From Massilia sp. H6 (lineage in GTDB: Bacteria; Pseudomonadota; Gammaproteobacteria; Burkholderiales; Burkholderiaceae_D), in assembly GCF_024802625.1 (NCBI RefSeq), contig NZ_CP103371.1:620001-684000 (forward strand): a DNA stretch of 64,000 nt, given 5' to 3'. This document shows, piece after piece, positions 44,830 to 56,604 of this stretch (position 1 is its first letter; every line of letters starts with the position of its first letter). Under the pieces are notes generated by a model that was given only the letters and a program-made list of their open reading frames with translations, did no database searches and was not told where the DNA came from. Made by a program: the position numbers and the translations under genes.

Positions 44830-46107
44830 TTACCTGAGCTTCGACTCCAGCGCGAACAGGTCGGCCGGATTCTCGCGCTGGCGCACCAGGTGCACCTGGC
44901 TGCCGTCGACGATCACTTCCGCCGCGCGGCCGCGCGTGTTGTAGTTCGAGGCCATCGTCATGCCATAGGCGCCGGCGGTCATGATCGCCAGCAGGTCGCC
45001 CGGCTCGACACAGAGCGCGCGCTCGCGCGCCAGCCAGTCGCCCGATTCGCAGATTGGGCCGACCACGTCATAGGTCAGCTGCTCGCCGTCGCGCGGCGCC
45101 ACCGGCTGCACGCCCATCCAGGCCTGGTACAGGGTGGGGCGCATCAGGTCGTTCATGGCCGCGTCGACGATGGCGAAGTTCTTTTCCGCGCCGGGTTTCA
45201 GGAATTCGATCCGGGTCAGCAGCACGCCGGTATTGGCGACGATCGAGCGGCCCGGCTCGAAGATCACCTTGATCGCCTGGCCGTCGTGCTTGTCGGCGCG
45301 CCAGGCATCGATGCGCGCGAACAGGCGGGCCAGGTAGTCGCCCACCGGCACCGGCGGCTGGTCGCCCTCCGCGCCGTAGTCCACACCCAGTCCGCCGCCG
45401 ATGTCGAGGTGGTGGATATTGATGCCTTCACGGGCCAGCGTGTCGATCAGTTCGATCAGCTTGTCCAGCGCTTCCAGCAGTGGCGCGTCGTCCAGCAGCT
45501 GCGAGCCGATGTGGCAGTCGATACCGACCACGTCCAGATGCGGCAGCGCCGCGGCGGTGCGGTAGGTCTCCAGCGCATCGTCGAAGGCCACGCCGAACTT
45601 GTTGGCTTTCAGGCCGGTGGCGATATAGGGGTGGGTCTTGGCGTCGACGTTCGGGTTCACCCGCAGTGACACCGGCGCGCGCTTGCCCATGCTGGCGGCG
45701 ACCTCGTTGAGACGGTGCAGCTCGGGAATCGACTCGACGTTAAAGCACAGGATGTTGTTTTCCAGCGCCAGCTTCATTTCGTCGACGGTCTTGCCGATGC
45801 CCGAGAAGATGGTCTTGCCCGGGTCGCCGCCGGCGGCGATCACGCGCAGCAGCTCGCCACCCGAGACGATGTCGAAGCCCGCGCCTTCGCGTGCCAGCAA
45901 ATCGAGGATCGCCAGGTTCGAATTGGCCTTCATGGCATAACACACCAGTGCGTCGCGGCCGCGGCAGGCATCGAAATAGGCGCCGAAGTTTTCCAGCAGC
46001 GCCGCCTTTGAATACACATAGGTCGGGGTGCCGAATTGTTCGGCAATGGCGGGCAAGGCGACGCCGTCGGCGTGCAGTGCGCCGTTCTGGTACAGGAAGT
46101 GCGACAT
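44830..46107 (-). CDS. lysA: Diaminopimelate decarboxylase
   Basis: The protein has 425 residues. This PLP enzyme makes lysine from meso-diaminopimelate. The Schiff-base lysine is K60 in CYAMKANSN; HIGSQ, GGGLGVDY and EPGRSIVANTG bind PLP phosphate, and CESGDWLA is the second active-site motif. It starts 8 nt after lptM, with which it forms a conserved pair in proteobacteria. Confidence 0.97.
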   Translation of the reverse strand: MSHFLYQNGALHADGVALPAIAEQFGTPTYVYSKAALLENFGAYFDACRGRDALVCYAMKANSNLAILDLLAREGAGFDIVSGGELLRVIAAGGDPGKTIFSGIGKTVDEMKLALENNILCFNVESIPELHRLNEVAASMGKRAPVSLRVNPNVDAKTHPYIATGLKANKFGVAFDDALETYRTAAALPHLDVVGIDCHIGSQLLDDAPLLEALDKLIELIDTLAREGINIHHLDIGGGLGVDYGAEGDQPPVPVGDYLARLFARIDAWRADKHDGQAIKVIFEPGRSIVANTGVLLTRIEFLKPGAEKNFAIVDAAMNDLMRPTLYQAWMGVQPVAPRDGEQLTYDVVGPICESGDWLARERALCVEPGDLLAIMTAGAYGMTMASNYNTRGRAAEVIVDGSQVHLVRQRENPADLFALESKLR

Positions 46108-46115
46108 GGGATCGA

Positions 46116-46313
46116 TTACTTGGTGGGTGCCGGGACAGAGGCGTTGTTCGACAAAACAGGTTGCGGCGGCTGCTCGGCGACGGCGGCCGGAACAGGTCGT
46201 GCGGGAGGGTTTGGCAGGTAGAGCGGGCCAGTCTGGCCACAGCCCGACAGGAGTGCGGCGACGAGGCCGGCGCTACCAAGAAGCGCGATTGGGGACTTCA
46301 CGATTAGAATCAT
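46116..46313 (-). CDS. lptM: Small lipoprotein LptM (YifL family)
   Basis: The protein has 65 residues from ATG 46313 (MILIVKSPIALLGSAG). The lipobox LLSGC gives lipidated C25, and CGQTGPLYLP directly after is the LptM signature. LptM helps the LPS translocon LptDE mature by promoting its disulfides. The Pro-rich tail is variable. It pairs with lysA downstream and is divergent from cyaY with only 29 nt between starts. Confidence 0.9.
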   Translation of the reverse strand: MILIVKSPIALLGSAGLVAALLSGCGQTGPLYLPNPPARPVPAAVAEQPPQPVLSNNASVPAPTK

Positions 46314-46342
46314 GGTTTGATTAGCAGACTTTGGAGTGTAGC

Positions 46343-46672
46343 ATGACCGAATCCGAATTTTTGGCACTGGCCGAAAGCACCCTGGACCGCATCGAGCAAT
46401 GCCTCGACCGCCTCAATGACGAAGACGTGGTGGACGTCGAATGCAAGCGCAGCGGCAATGTGCTCGAACTTGAGTTCCTGCGCAACGGCTCGAAAATCAT
46501 CATCAACAGCCAGGCCCCGCTGCAGGAAATGTGGCTGGCGGCGCGCGCGGGCGGCTATCACTACAAGCGCGTCGGCGACGAGTGGCGCAATACGCGCGAC
46601 GATACCGAACTGTTTGCCTCGTTGTCGGAGTGCGTGACGGAGCAGGGCGGAGCGCCGGTGGCGCTGGGCTGA
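46343..46672 (+). CDS. cyaY: Iron-sulfur cluster assembly protein CyaY (frataxin)
   Basis: The protein has 109 residues from ATG 46343 (MTESEFLALAES), GGAG 6 nt upstream. The acidic first helix and the NSQAPLQEMWLAARAGGYHY sheet are frataxin features. CyaY modulates IscS and iron delivery in Fe-S assembly. It is followed by a strong bidirectional terminator. Confidence 0.95.
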   Translation: MTESEFLALAESTLDRIEQCLDRLNDEDVVDVECKRSGNVLELEFLRNGSKIIINSQAPLQEMWLAARAGGYHYKRVGDEWRNTRDDTELFASLSECVTEQGGAPVALG

Positions 46673-46692
46673 CGCCTGCTGTCAGCGTAAAG

Positions 46693-46725
46693 AATAATGG
46701 CGGCCAATTGGCCGCCATTATTTTT
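46693..46725. terminator. Bidirectional terminator between cyaY and PBP1A gene
   Basis: A perfect 30-bp palindrome (46693-46722, centre GGCCAATTGGCC, loop AATT) is followed by TTTTT (46721-46725). It serves cyaY, and on the other strand the penicillin-binding protein gene ending at 46741. Confidence 0.92.
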
Positions 46726-46740
46726 ACAACTGGCAAAAAA

Positions 46741-49086
<2,346 letters not shown>

Positions 49087-49459
49087 GCTGGCTTTCGCTG
49101 TTAGTTGTGCTTCATTAAGCGCCTCATTATAAGGCAGCCATTTCGCACTCCCAAGTTTGAACAGGACAAATATGTCCTGGAATCAGTGCAATGGGCCAAG
49201 TGGTAATGGCAAGGTGGAAACGGTCGTAGCAGGGGTGATAACACTGGATGCCAGAGTGTGGCGTGCGCGCGCCGGATTGGCATGTTCCTGTAAAGAAATA
49301 TCTTGTCGGGGTGCATCCTTATTGCTACGATCTCAGGCACTGCCTCATATATGTGCATCAATTATGTGATTTGCGGCAGGTTTATCGAAACAAATCCCGC
49401 GTGCGGGCGTTCAACATCGAATCCCGCGTCCAGCGGGATGGGCACCAGGGAGTAGGCGC
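49087..49459. promoter_or_regulatory. mrcA/pilM divergent region with hairpins
   Basis: There is no gene here. CAGGACA/TGTCCTG (49162-49168/49173-49179) forms one hairpin. Near pilM, AATCCCGCGT occurs at 49393-49402 and 49420-49429, each copy followed by a complementary CGGG segment. The second forms ATCCCGC/GCGGGAT (49421-49427/49433-49439), ending 8 nt before the pilM ribosome site. Promoters could not be assigned. Confidence 0.45.
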
Positions 49460-50524
49460 GTGATCAATCTAGATTCCTTGTTCGGCAAGTCCAGTCCGCC
49501 ATTGGCGGGACTCGACATCAGCACGTCGGGCGTACGCCTGGTCGAGCTGGCCGACGCCGGCAAGGGCGAGCTGCGCCTGGAGCGCTTCGCCGCCGAGCCG
49601 CTGCCGCGCGGCGCTGTCGTCGACGGCAATATCGAAAACATCGAGCAGGTCGCCGACGCGGTGCGCCGGGTCTGGACCAAGAGCGGCACCCGCGCCAAGC
49701 ATGTCGCGCTTGGCATGCCGCCGGCCTCGGTCATTACCAAGAAAATCATCCTGCCGGCGGGCATGTCGGAAGACCAGCTGGAAGTGCAGGTCGAATCCGA
49801 AGCCAGCCAGTACATCCCGTTCGCGCTCGACGAGGTCAGTCTCGATTTCGACGTCATCGGCCAGGCCCCGCATTCGCAGGAAGACATGGAAGTCATGCTG
49901 GCCGCGGCGCGCCGCGAGAAGGTCGAGGACCGCGTGGCGATCGCCGAAGCGGCTGGCTTGAGCGCCACCGTGATGGATATCGAATCGTATGCGGCGCGCG
50001 CCGCGCTGGCGCGTGTCGCCGGCGGCAAGGCCGGCCAGATCATCGCGCTGTTCCAGATCGGCGCCGTGTCCACCCACGTGTCGGTGCTGCAAGACGGCGA
50101 CACCATCTACGAACGCGAGCAGCCTTTCGGCGGCAACCAGCTGACCCAGGATATCGTGCGCGCCTACGGCATGGCCTTCGAAGAAGCCGAAACCCGCAAG
50201 AAGACAGGCGACCTGCCAGAGAACTACCGCGCCGACCTGCTAGGGCCCTTCATGGAGAGCGCGGCGCTGGAGATCACCCGCGCGATCCAGTTCTTCTTTA
50301 CCTCTACGCCTTATACCCGGATCGACGCCCTGTACCTGGCCGGCGGCTGCGCTGCGCTTCCGGGCCTGATCGAGCTGATCGGCAGCCGCAGCCGCATCGC
50401 CAGCAGCATCGTGGCGCCATTCGACGGCATGGCGCATGGCCCGCAGGTGCGCGAACAACAGCTGCGCATGGACGGCGCCGGCTACCTGGTCGCCTGTGGC
50501 CTGGCCATGCGGAGGTTCGGCTGA
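49460..50524 (+). CDS. pilM: Type IV pilus assembly ATPase-like protein PilM
   Basis: The protein has 354 residues from GTG 49460 with AGGGAG 7 nt upstream. It has an actin/FtsA-like fold: LAGLDISTSGVRLVEL (phosphate-1 strand), ALYLAGGCAALPGLIELI (adenosine loop). PilM is cytoplasmic and binds the N-terminal tail of PilN (INLLPHREA in this operon). It is the first gene of the pilMNOPQ operon, and its stop overlaps the pilN start. Confidence 0.95.
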   Translation: MINLDSLFGKSSPPLAGLDISTSGVRLVELADAGKGELRLERFAAEPLPRGAVVDGNIENIEQVADAVRRVWTKSGTRAKHVALGMPPASVITKKIILPAGMSEDQLEVQVESEASQYIPFALDEVSLDFDVIGQAPHSQEDMEVMLAAARREKVEDRVAIAEAAGLSATVMDIESYAARAALARVAGGKAGQIIALFQIGAVSTHVSVLQDGDTIYEREQPFGGNQLTQDIVRAYGMAFEEAETRKKTGDLPENYRADLLGPFMESAALEITRAIQFFFTSTPYTRIDALYLAGGCAALPGLIELIGSRSRIASSIVAPFDGMAHGPQVREQQLRMDGAGYLVACGLAMRRFG

Positions 50525-51132
50525 TGATCCGCATTAACCTGTTACCCCACCGCGAAGCCCGCCGCAAGCAGCGCCAAAAAGCCTTCGTCGCGCTGCTGGC
50601 CCTGGGGGGCATCGTCGGCGCCCTGGTGGTGCTGCTGGTAGGCGGCTACAACGCCAGCCGCATCGCCATCCAGAACCAGCGCAACCTGGTGCTCAAGACC
50701 GCCAGCGCGGAACTGGACAAGAAGATCGGCGCGATCAACACGCTCAAGGAAGAAATCGAAGCCCTCAAGGCGCGCCAGCAGGCGGTCGAGGATTTGCAGG
50801 GCGACCGCAACCAGCCGGTCTACCTGCTCGACGAGCTGGTTCGACAGACCCCGGAAGGGGTCTACCTGAAAGGGTTCCGGCAAGATGGCCAGAAGGTCAC
50901 GCTGGTTGGATATGCGCAGTCGCAGGAACGCGTGGCCGAGCTGCTGCGCAACGTCTCCGGACCGTCGCCGTGGCTCGAACGCCCGCACCTGACCGAAGTG
51001 AAGGTTGCCCCGCTGGCGCAGAGCAAGACCGGGCGCAAGGTCGTCGAGTTCAGCATGGACGTGGCCATCAAGCGTCCGCGCGAACAGCAGGCTGACGATG
51101 CCGGCGCGGCCGCGAAGGTAAAAGCACCATGA
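50524..51132 (+). CDS. pilN: Type IV pilus inner-membrane protein PilN
   Basis: The protein has 202 residues. MIRINLLPHREARRKQRQKA is the PilM-binding signature. One helix (about 20-42) and a coiled coil (50-85) precede the periplasmic ferredoxin-like domain. It forms the alignment complex with PilO. It overlaps pilM by one base and pilO by ATGA. Confidence 0.95.
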   Translation: MIRINLLPHREARRKQRQKAFVALLALGGIVGALVVLLVGGYNASRIAIQNQRNLVLKTASAELDKKIGAINTLKEEIEALKARQQAVEDLQGDRNQPVYLLDELVRQTPEGVYLKGFRQDGQKVTLVGYAQSQERVAELLRNVSGPSPWLERPHLTEVKVAPLAQSKTGRKVVEFSMDVAIKRPREQQADDAGAAAKVKAP

Positions 51133-51830
51133 ATATCGACCTCAAAGACCTCGGCGCCAACCTCGCGTCGCAATTCCAGGACCTGCAGGGCCGCCAGCCC
51201 GGCCAGTGGCCGCTGGCCCCGCGCCTGCTGTGCGCCACCGGCGTGATGGCAGCCGTCATCGGCCTCGGTTATTTCTTCTACTGGGATGGCCAGTTCGAGA
51301 AGCAGAAGAAGGGCGCCAGGGAAGAAGCCACGCTGCGCACCGAATACAAGGCCAAGATGGCGCAGGCCATCAACCTCGAAGCCCTGCAGGCGCAGAAGGT
51401 GCAGGTCGACCAGTATGTCGAGCGCCTCGAGAAACAGCTGCCGAACAAGTCGGAAATGGCGGACCTGCTGTCCGACATCAATCAGGCCGGCGTTGGCCGC
51501 GGCCTGCAGTTCGAGCTGTTCAAGCCGGGCCAGGAAGTAGTGCGCGACTACTACGCCGAACTGCCGATCAACATCAAGGTCAGCGGCAAGTACAACGATG
51601 TGGGCGCCTTTGCCGCCGACATGGCCAACCTGCCGCGCATCGTCACACTCAACAACATGGCACTGACGTCCAAGGACGGCGTGCTGCAGCTGGAGGCGAT
51701 CGCCAAGACCTTCCGCTACCTCGACCCTGAAGAAATCGATGCGCAGAACAAGGCGCGCGACGACAAGAAGGGCAAGAACAAAGGCAAGGGCAAGGGCAAG
51801 GGCAAGTCGGCCAAGGGAGCGAAGAAATGA
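51129..51830 (+). CDS. pilO: Type IV pilus inner-membrane protein PilO
   Basis: The protein has 233 residues. One helix (about 36-52, AAVIGLGYFFYWDG) and a coiled coil precede the globular domain with LSDINQAGVGRGLQFELFKP. The last 20 or so residues are Lys/Gly repeats (KGKNKGKGKGKGKSAKG), an unusual basic tail. PilO heterodimerises with PilN. The stop overlaps pilP (ATGA). Confidence 0.94.
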   Translation: MNIDLKDLGANLASQFQDLQGRQPGQWPLAPRLLCATGVMAAVIGLGYFFYWDGQFEKQKKGAREEATLRTEYKAKMAQAINLEALQAQKVQVDQYVERLEKQLPNKSEMADLLSDINQAGVGRGLQFELFKPGQEVVRDYYAELPINIKVSGKYNDVGAFAADMANLPRIVTLNNMALTSKDGVLQLEAIAKTFRYLDPEEIDAQNKARDDKKGKNKGKGKGKGKSAKGAKK

Positions 51831-52369
51831 TGCGCCTGCGATTAATCGGCGCGCTGTGCGCCGCGACACTGCTGGCCGGCTGCGGCGACGGCGACGTCAA
51901 GGAAGTACGCGACTGGATGGAACAGGTCGAGCGCGAGACCGTGCCGGCCGTCAAGCCGCTGCCGGAACCGAAGCAGTTCGTGCCCTACGCCTATAATCCC
52001 GGTGGTGCGGTCGAGCCGTTCAGCCCCGACAAGCTGCTGGGCGAGATGGCCCGCGTGGCGCAGGCATCGGGCAATCCGATGCAACCGAACCTGAACCGCC
52101 CACGCGAGCCGCTCGAGAGCTATCCACTTGACATGATGCGGATGGTGGGCACGCTGCAAAAAGGCGGCGCCAGTTATGCGCTGGTACAGATCGACGCCCT
52201 GCTCCACCAGGTCAGGGTCGGCCAGCGCATCGGCCAGAATCACGGGTTGATCACGCGCGTTTCCGACAGCGCGATCGACATCAGGGAAGTAGTGCAGGAC
52301 GCCACCGGCGACTGGGTCGAACGCAAGGCGACGATCGAGTTAGCTGAAAGCAAGGAGACCGGGAAATGA
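51827..52369 (+). CDS. pilP: Type IV pilus lipoprotein PilP
   Basis: The protein has 180 residues. The lipobox LLAGC gives lipidated C19. A flexible linker leads to a small beta-sandwich (LDMMRMVGTLQKGGASYALV and HQVRVGQRIGQNHGLI) that binds PilQ. It connects the inner-membrane PilNO complex to the secretin. It overlaps pilQ (ATGA). Confidence 0.95.
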   Translation: MMRLRLIGALCAATLLAGCGDGDVKEVRDWMEQVERETVPAVKPLPEPKQFVPYAYNPGGAVEPFSPDKLLGEMARVAQASGNPMQPNLNRPREPLESYPLDMMRMVGTLQKGGASYALVQIDALLHQVRVGQRIGQNHGLITRVSDSAIDIREVVQDATGDWVERKATIELAESKETGK

Positions 52370-54531
52370 GCCCAATTACCAACATTCGCATGACCTTGCC
52401 GCTCTGGCTGGCCCGCAGTGGCGCCGCCATGCTGCTGGCGCTGGGGGCCGCTGCCGCTGCCGCGCAGGGCAACGCGATCGAGTCGATCACGGCCAACCAG
52501 CAGGGCACCAACGTGGTGCTCAACATCGCCATGCGCGAAGCCCCGGCCAGGGCCCCGATCGGCTTCTCGATTACCAGCCCGGCCCGCATCGCGCTCGATT
52601 TCGGCGCCACCACCAATGCCACCGGCAAGACGTCCCAGGACATCAACCTGGGCGACGTGCGCAGCCTGAACCTGGTGCAGGCCGGCGAACGCACCCGCAT
52701 GGTGCTGAACCTGGCGCGCCCGCTCAACTATGCCGCAGCGATCGACGGCAAGTCGATCATCGTCACCGTCGAAGGATCGGGCGGCGTGGCGCAGGCGGTG
52801 AATGCGTCCGGCCTGCCGGTGGCAAGCAGCGCTCCGGTGCCGGCTGGCCGGCAACTGTTGCGCGACCTCGATTTCCGCCGTGGCAGCAACGGCGAAGGGC
52901 GCGTCGTGGTCGACCTGCCGCATGGCCAGGTCGGCGTCGACGTGCGCCAGGTGGGCAACCAGATCCTGGTCGACTTCCTCAAGACCGGCTTGCCGGAAAC
53001 GCTGCGCCGCCGCCTCGACGTGACCGACTTCGGCACTCCGGTCGCGCGCATCACCACCGCTACGCAAGGCCAGAACGTGCGCATGACCATCGATGCGCAG
53101 GGCACCTGGGAACAATCGGTCTACCAGAGCGACACCCAGCTGATCGTGGACGTGCGCCCGGTCAAGGAAGACGCCAACAAGCTTGGCCAGGGCAGCACCG
53201 GCTATCGCGGCGAGAAACTATCGTTCAACTTCCAGAACGTCGAGGTGCGCGCCGCACTGCAGGCGATCGCCGACATCTCGGGCCTGAACATCATCACCAG
53301 CGATTCGGTCACCGGCAACCTGACACTGCGCCTGCGCGACGTGCCGTGGGACCAGGCGCTCGACGTGGTGTTGCAGGCCAAGGGCCTGGACATGCGCAAG
53401 AACGGCAACGTGCTGTGGATCGCGCCGCGCGAAGAACTGCTGACCAAAGAGAAGCTCGAGCTCGAGCAGCGCGCCCAGATCGCCGACCTCGAGCCGTTGC
53501 GCTCCGAGATCTTCCAGCTCAACTACCAGAAGGTCGAGTCCTTCCGCAGCGTGTTCGGCCTGGACGCCGCCGGCGGGGCCGCTGCCGATAGCAAGAACCG
53601 CGTGCTGTCGCGGCGCGGCAGCGCGGTGATCGATCCGCGCACCAACCAGCTGTTTGTTACCGACGTGGCCTCCAAGATCGAGGATATCCGCAAGCTGATC
53701 CAGAAGACCGACGTCGCCTCGAAGCAGGTGCTGATCGAGGCGCGCCTGGTGGAAGCGAACGACGGCTTCTCGCGCAACCTTGGCGCCAAGCTGGGCTTCA
53801 CCGACCTGCGCGGCGTGCGCGGTGGCGACGCCGGCTGGCAGGTCAACGGCAACGAGCGGGTCGCCATCGGCGGCAACCTGGGCGGGGTCGGCACGGTAAC
53901 CGGCCAGACCGGTGGCGATGCCTTCGCCAACAGCACCCTGGTGAACCTGCCGGCCGCGGCGATCGGCGGCATCGCGCCGTCCTCGCTTGCCTTCAGCCTG
54001 TTCTCGTCGGCCGCCAACCGCTTCCTGAACCTGGAGCTGTCGGCACTGGAAGCGGACGGCAAGGGCAAGATCATCTCGAGCCCGCGCGTGGTCACCGAAG
54101 ACAAGCAGCTGGCCGTGATCGAGCAGGGTATCGAACTGCCTTACCAGGTCGCCACCAGCAGCGGCGCGACCTCGATTACCTTCAAGAAGGCCAACCTGCG
54201 CCTGGAAGTCACGCCGCAGATCACCCCGGACGGCAATGTCGTGCTCGAGGTCGATGTCAACAAGGATTCGAAAGGCGAGGAAACCCGCGCCGGCTTCGCC
54301 ATCAACACCCAGCACGTCAAGACCAAGGTGATGGTCGAGAACGGCGGCACGGTGGTCCTGGGTGGCATCTACCAGCAGACCGAACGCACCAACGAGACCA
54401 AGGTGCCGCTGCTCGGCGACGTCCCGGTACTGGGCTACCTGTTCAAGACCCAGGGCCGCGAAAGCACCAAGACCGAACTGCTGGTTTTCATCACGCCAAG
54501 GATCGTGACCGACGCTGCAGCCGCGCGTTGA
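52366..54531 (+). CDS. pilQ: Type IV pilus secretin PilQ
   Basis: The protein has 721 residues. A signal peptide ends near AAAAQG. Two AMIN domains (about 35-130 and 155-250) bind peptidoglycan. N0/N1 domains follow (LSFNFQNVEVRAALQAIADIS, DVASKIEDIRKLIQKTDVAS), then the secretin barrel with VMVENGGTVVLGGIYQQ and VPLLGDVPVLGYLFK. PilQ is the outer-membrane pore for the pilus and for DNA uptake. It is the last pil gene here. Confidence 0.96.
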   Translation: MSPITNIRMTLPLWLARSGAAMLLALGAAAAAAQGNAIESITANQQGTNVVLNIAMREAPARAPIGFSITSPARIALDFGATTNATGKTSQDINLGDVRSLNLVQAGERTRMVLNLARPLNYAAAIDGKSIIVTVEGSGGVAQAVNASGLPVASSAPVPAGRQLLRDLDFRRGSNGEGRVVVDLPHGQVGVDVRQVGNQILVDFLKTGLPETLRRRLDVTDFGTPVARITTATQGQNVRMTIDAQGTWEQSVYQSDTQLIVDVRPVKEDANKLGQGSTGYRGEKLSFNFQNVEVRAALQAIADISGLNIITSDSVTGNLTLRLRDVPWDQALDVVLQAKGLDMRKNGNVLWIAPREELLTKEKLELEQRAQIADLEPLRSEIFQLNYQKVESFRSVFGLDAAGGAAADSKNRVLSRRGSAVIDPRTNQLFVTDVASKIEDIRKLIQKTDVASKQVLIEARLVEANDGFSRNLGAKLGFTDLRGVRGGDAGWQVNGNERVAIGGNLGGVGTVTGQTGGDAFANSTLVNLPAAAIGGIAPSSLAFSLFSSAANRFLNLELSALEADGKGKIISSPRVVTEDKQLAVIEQGIELPYQVATSSGATSITFKKANLRLEVTPQITPDGNVVLEVDVNKDSKGEETRAGFAINTQHVKTKVMVENGGTVVLGGIYQQTERTNETKVPLLGDVPVLGYLFKTQGRESTKTELLVFITPRIVTDAAAAR

Positions 54532-54569
54532 ACGCCTGTCCATCATCCATCGATAACAACAACACCGAC

Positions 54570-56522
54570 ATGACAACCCCGCATTCGAATTACCTCAAGG
54601 GCGGCGCCGCGCTGGCGCTGGCGATGGCACTGGCAGCCTGCGGCGGCGGGGGCGGCAACCCCGGCGCCGTCGGTGGCGGTGCCGGCGGCAACGCCAGTCC
54701 GGTACCACCTGTGACGCCGTTGGCGCCGACCGTGAGCATCGGCTTTGTCGATGCTGGCGGCCAGTCCAGCAACACGCTGACCGGCGCGACGCCGCTGACC
54801 GTGCGCGCCCTGGTACGCGACCCTGCGGGAAAGCCGTTGCCCAATGTGCTGGTGTCGTTCGCCACCGACGCCGAGCTGGCGGTGTTCTCGCCGACCGCCG
54901 GCACCAGCCTGAGCGACGCGTCCGGCAACGCCAGCGTCACGATGCGCACCGCCAGCCTGGCCGCGGGCGGCGCCGGCAAGGTGACGGCCACCGCCGTCAT
55001 CGGCGGCGCCACCGTGACCAGCGAATCGAATTATTCGGTCGGCGCCACCGCGCTGAGCTTCAGCGCGCTGCGCTTGTCGCAGGCCAGCATCCCGGCCTAC
55101 GGCTCCACCGAAGTCTCGCTCGACGTGCTGGCCAACGGCGCCAAGTACACCGCGCAACAGGTGGTAGTGAAATTCTCGTCAGCCTGCGTCGCGGCCGGCA
55201 AGGCTACTTTGGTGGCGACGTCCGCCACCAACAACGGCACCGCACAGGCGGTCTACCGCGACCAGGGCTGCGGCAACAACGACGTGATCACGGCCACCGC
55301 CGACGGCGTGGCCACTCCGGCCTCGGCAACGCTGCAGATCGCACCGCCGGCGGCGGCGTCGGTGCAATTCGTCTCGGCGGTGCCGAACGATAAATCGATC
55401 GTGATCCAGGGCCAGGGCGGCATCAACCGCACCGAGACCGCGACCCTGCGCTTCCGCGTGTTCGATATCTTCGACCGGCCGCTGGTGGGCCAGCGCGTCG
55501 ACTTCAGCGTAGCCCCGGCAGGCGCCGTGACGCTGAACAAGGCGAGCGACACCACCGACCAGAACGGCGAGGTCATCACGACCGTCAATTCGCGCAGCTC
55601 GCCGACCACCTTCCGGGTTCAGGCTACGCTGCCGCAGACCGCCACTGCCAACCGTCCGGATATCTCGACCACGTCCGATTCGATCGTCGTGACCACCGGC
55701 CTGCCGGTGCAGCGCTCGGTGTCGCTGAGCGTGGGCACGGCCAATCTCGAAGGCTGGAGCTTCGACAGCGGCCCGACCACGCCTGCAACCACGTTCAATA
55801 TCCTGCTGGCCGACGGCTTCGGCAATCCGGTGGCCGACGGCACGCCGGTGGTATTCCAGACCAACATGGGGGCGATCGGCTCGTCGAACAAAGGCGGCTG
55901 CAACACGCTCAACGGCGGCTGCTCGGTCGACTTCCGTACCCAGAACCCGCGCGAGCCCCAGCCGAATACCCCGGCTACCCCATGCAATACCGGTGCAGGC
56001 GCGTCTCCCGACGCCACCCGCCGGGGCGTGGCCACGATCTGCGCCAGCACCACCGATGGCGTGGAGACCCAATTCGCCAAATCGGCGGTGTTCTTCAGCG
56101 GCGGCTTTGCGGACAATGTGTTCCTCAACGGCGGGGCGCAGCTGTCGAAAGTCGTCGCCACTGCCATCGGTCCGGTGCCAGCCGACGATCCGCTGGTGTT
56201 CACGCTGCAGCTGAACGACCTGAACCTGAACCCGCTGCCGGCCGGCTCGACGGTGGCCGTGACGGGCATCGCCAATGGCAACGTGGTCGGGGTGGTGCCG
56301 GATATCGTGCCGAATATCTTCCCGCATAACAAATCGGGGGCAGACGATCCGACCGGCAACACGGTCGATGGCAACCAGGGCTCGACCCACCGCTTCACGA
56401 TCACCAGTGCCGGCCAGAAGCCATGCACGGCCGGCAGCGTAGCGACCTTCGACGTCACCGTGACCTCGCCGCGCGGCGCGGTAACCTCTTATCCGTTCAG
56501 GGTTACATTCAGCTGCCCTTGA
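54570..56522 (+). CDS. Ig-like (Big_1/invasin-type) surface lipoprotein of unknown role
   Basis: The protein has 650 residues from ATG 54570; a TTG at 54528 overlaps the pilQ stop but adds a non-signal prefix. The lipobox LAAC gives C24, followed by Gly-rich GGGGGNPG and Pro-rich linkers. At least four Ig-like modules follow, with repeats such as [40 protein letters not shown] and [19 protein letters not shown]. Cysteine pairs occur in [11 protein letters not shown]. It is probably surface-anchored, and adhesion or matrix function is inferred. Placement between pilQ and aroK suggests a pilus-related role, which is unproven. Confidence 0.82.
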   Translation: MTTPHSNYLKGGAALALAMALAACGGGGGNPGAVGGGAGGNASPVPPVTPLAPTVSIGFVDAGGQSSNTLTGATPLTVRALVRDPAGKPLPNVLVSFATDAELAVFSPTAGTSLSDASGNASVTMRTASLAAGGAGKVTATAVIGGATVTSESNYSVGATALSFSALRLSQASIPAYGSTEVSLDVLANGAKYTAQQVVVKFSSACVAAGKATLVATSATNNGTAQAVYRDQGCGNNDVITATADGVATPASATLQIAPPAAASVQFVSAVPNDKSIVIQGQGGINRTETATLRFRVFDIFDRPLVGQRVDFSVAPAGAVTLNKASDTTDQNGEVITTVNSRSSPTTFRVQATLPQTATANRPDISTTSDSIVVTTGLPVQRSVSLSVGTANLEGWSFDSGPTTPATTFNILLADGFGNPVADGTPVVFQTNMGAIGSSNKGGCNTLNGGCSVDFRTQNPREPQPNTPATPCNTGAGASPDATRRGVATICASTTDGVETQFAKSAVFFSGGFADNVFLNGGAQLSKVVATAIGPVPADDPLVFTLQLNDLNLNPLPAGSTVAVTGIANGNVVGVVPDIVPNIFPHNKSGADDPTGNTVDGNQGSTHRFTITSAGQKPCTAGSVATFDVTVTSPRGAVTSYPFRVTFSCP

Positions 56523-56558
56523 TGGCCTGAGCCACCGATCGATTGACGCAAACAGAGG

Positions 56559-56587
56559 CGGCCAGTCTATACTGGCCGTCTTTTTTA
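56559..56587 (+). terminator. Intrinsic terminator after the Ig-like lipoprotein gene
   Basis: CGGCCAGT (56559-56566) pairs with ACTGGCCG (56571-56578) around CTAT, then TCTTTTTT. It ends the pil transcript 18 nt before the aroKB start, so aroKB probably needs read-through or a promoter within the upstream end. Confidence 0.88.
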
Positions 56588-56604
56588 TTTCTGCGGACCT
56601 GGCA

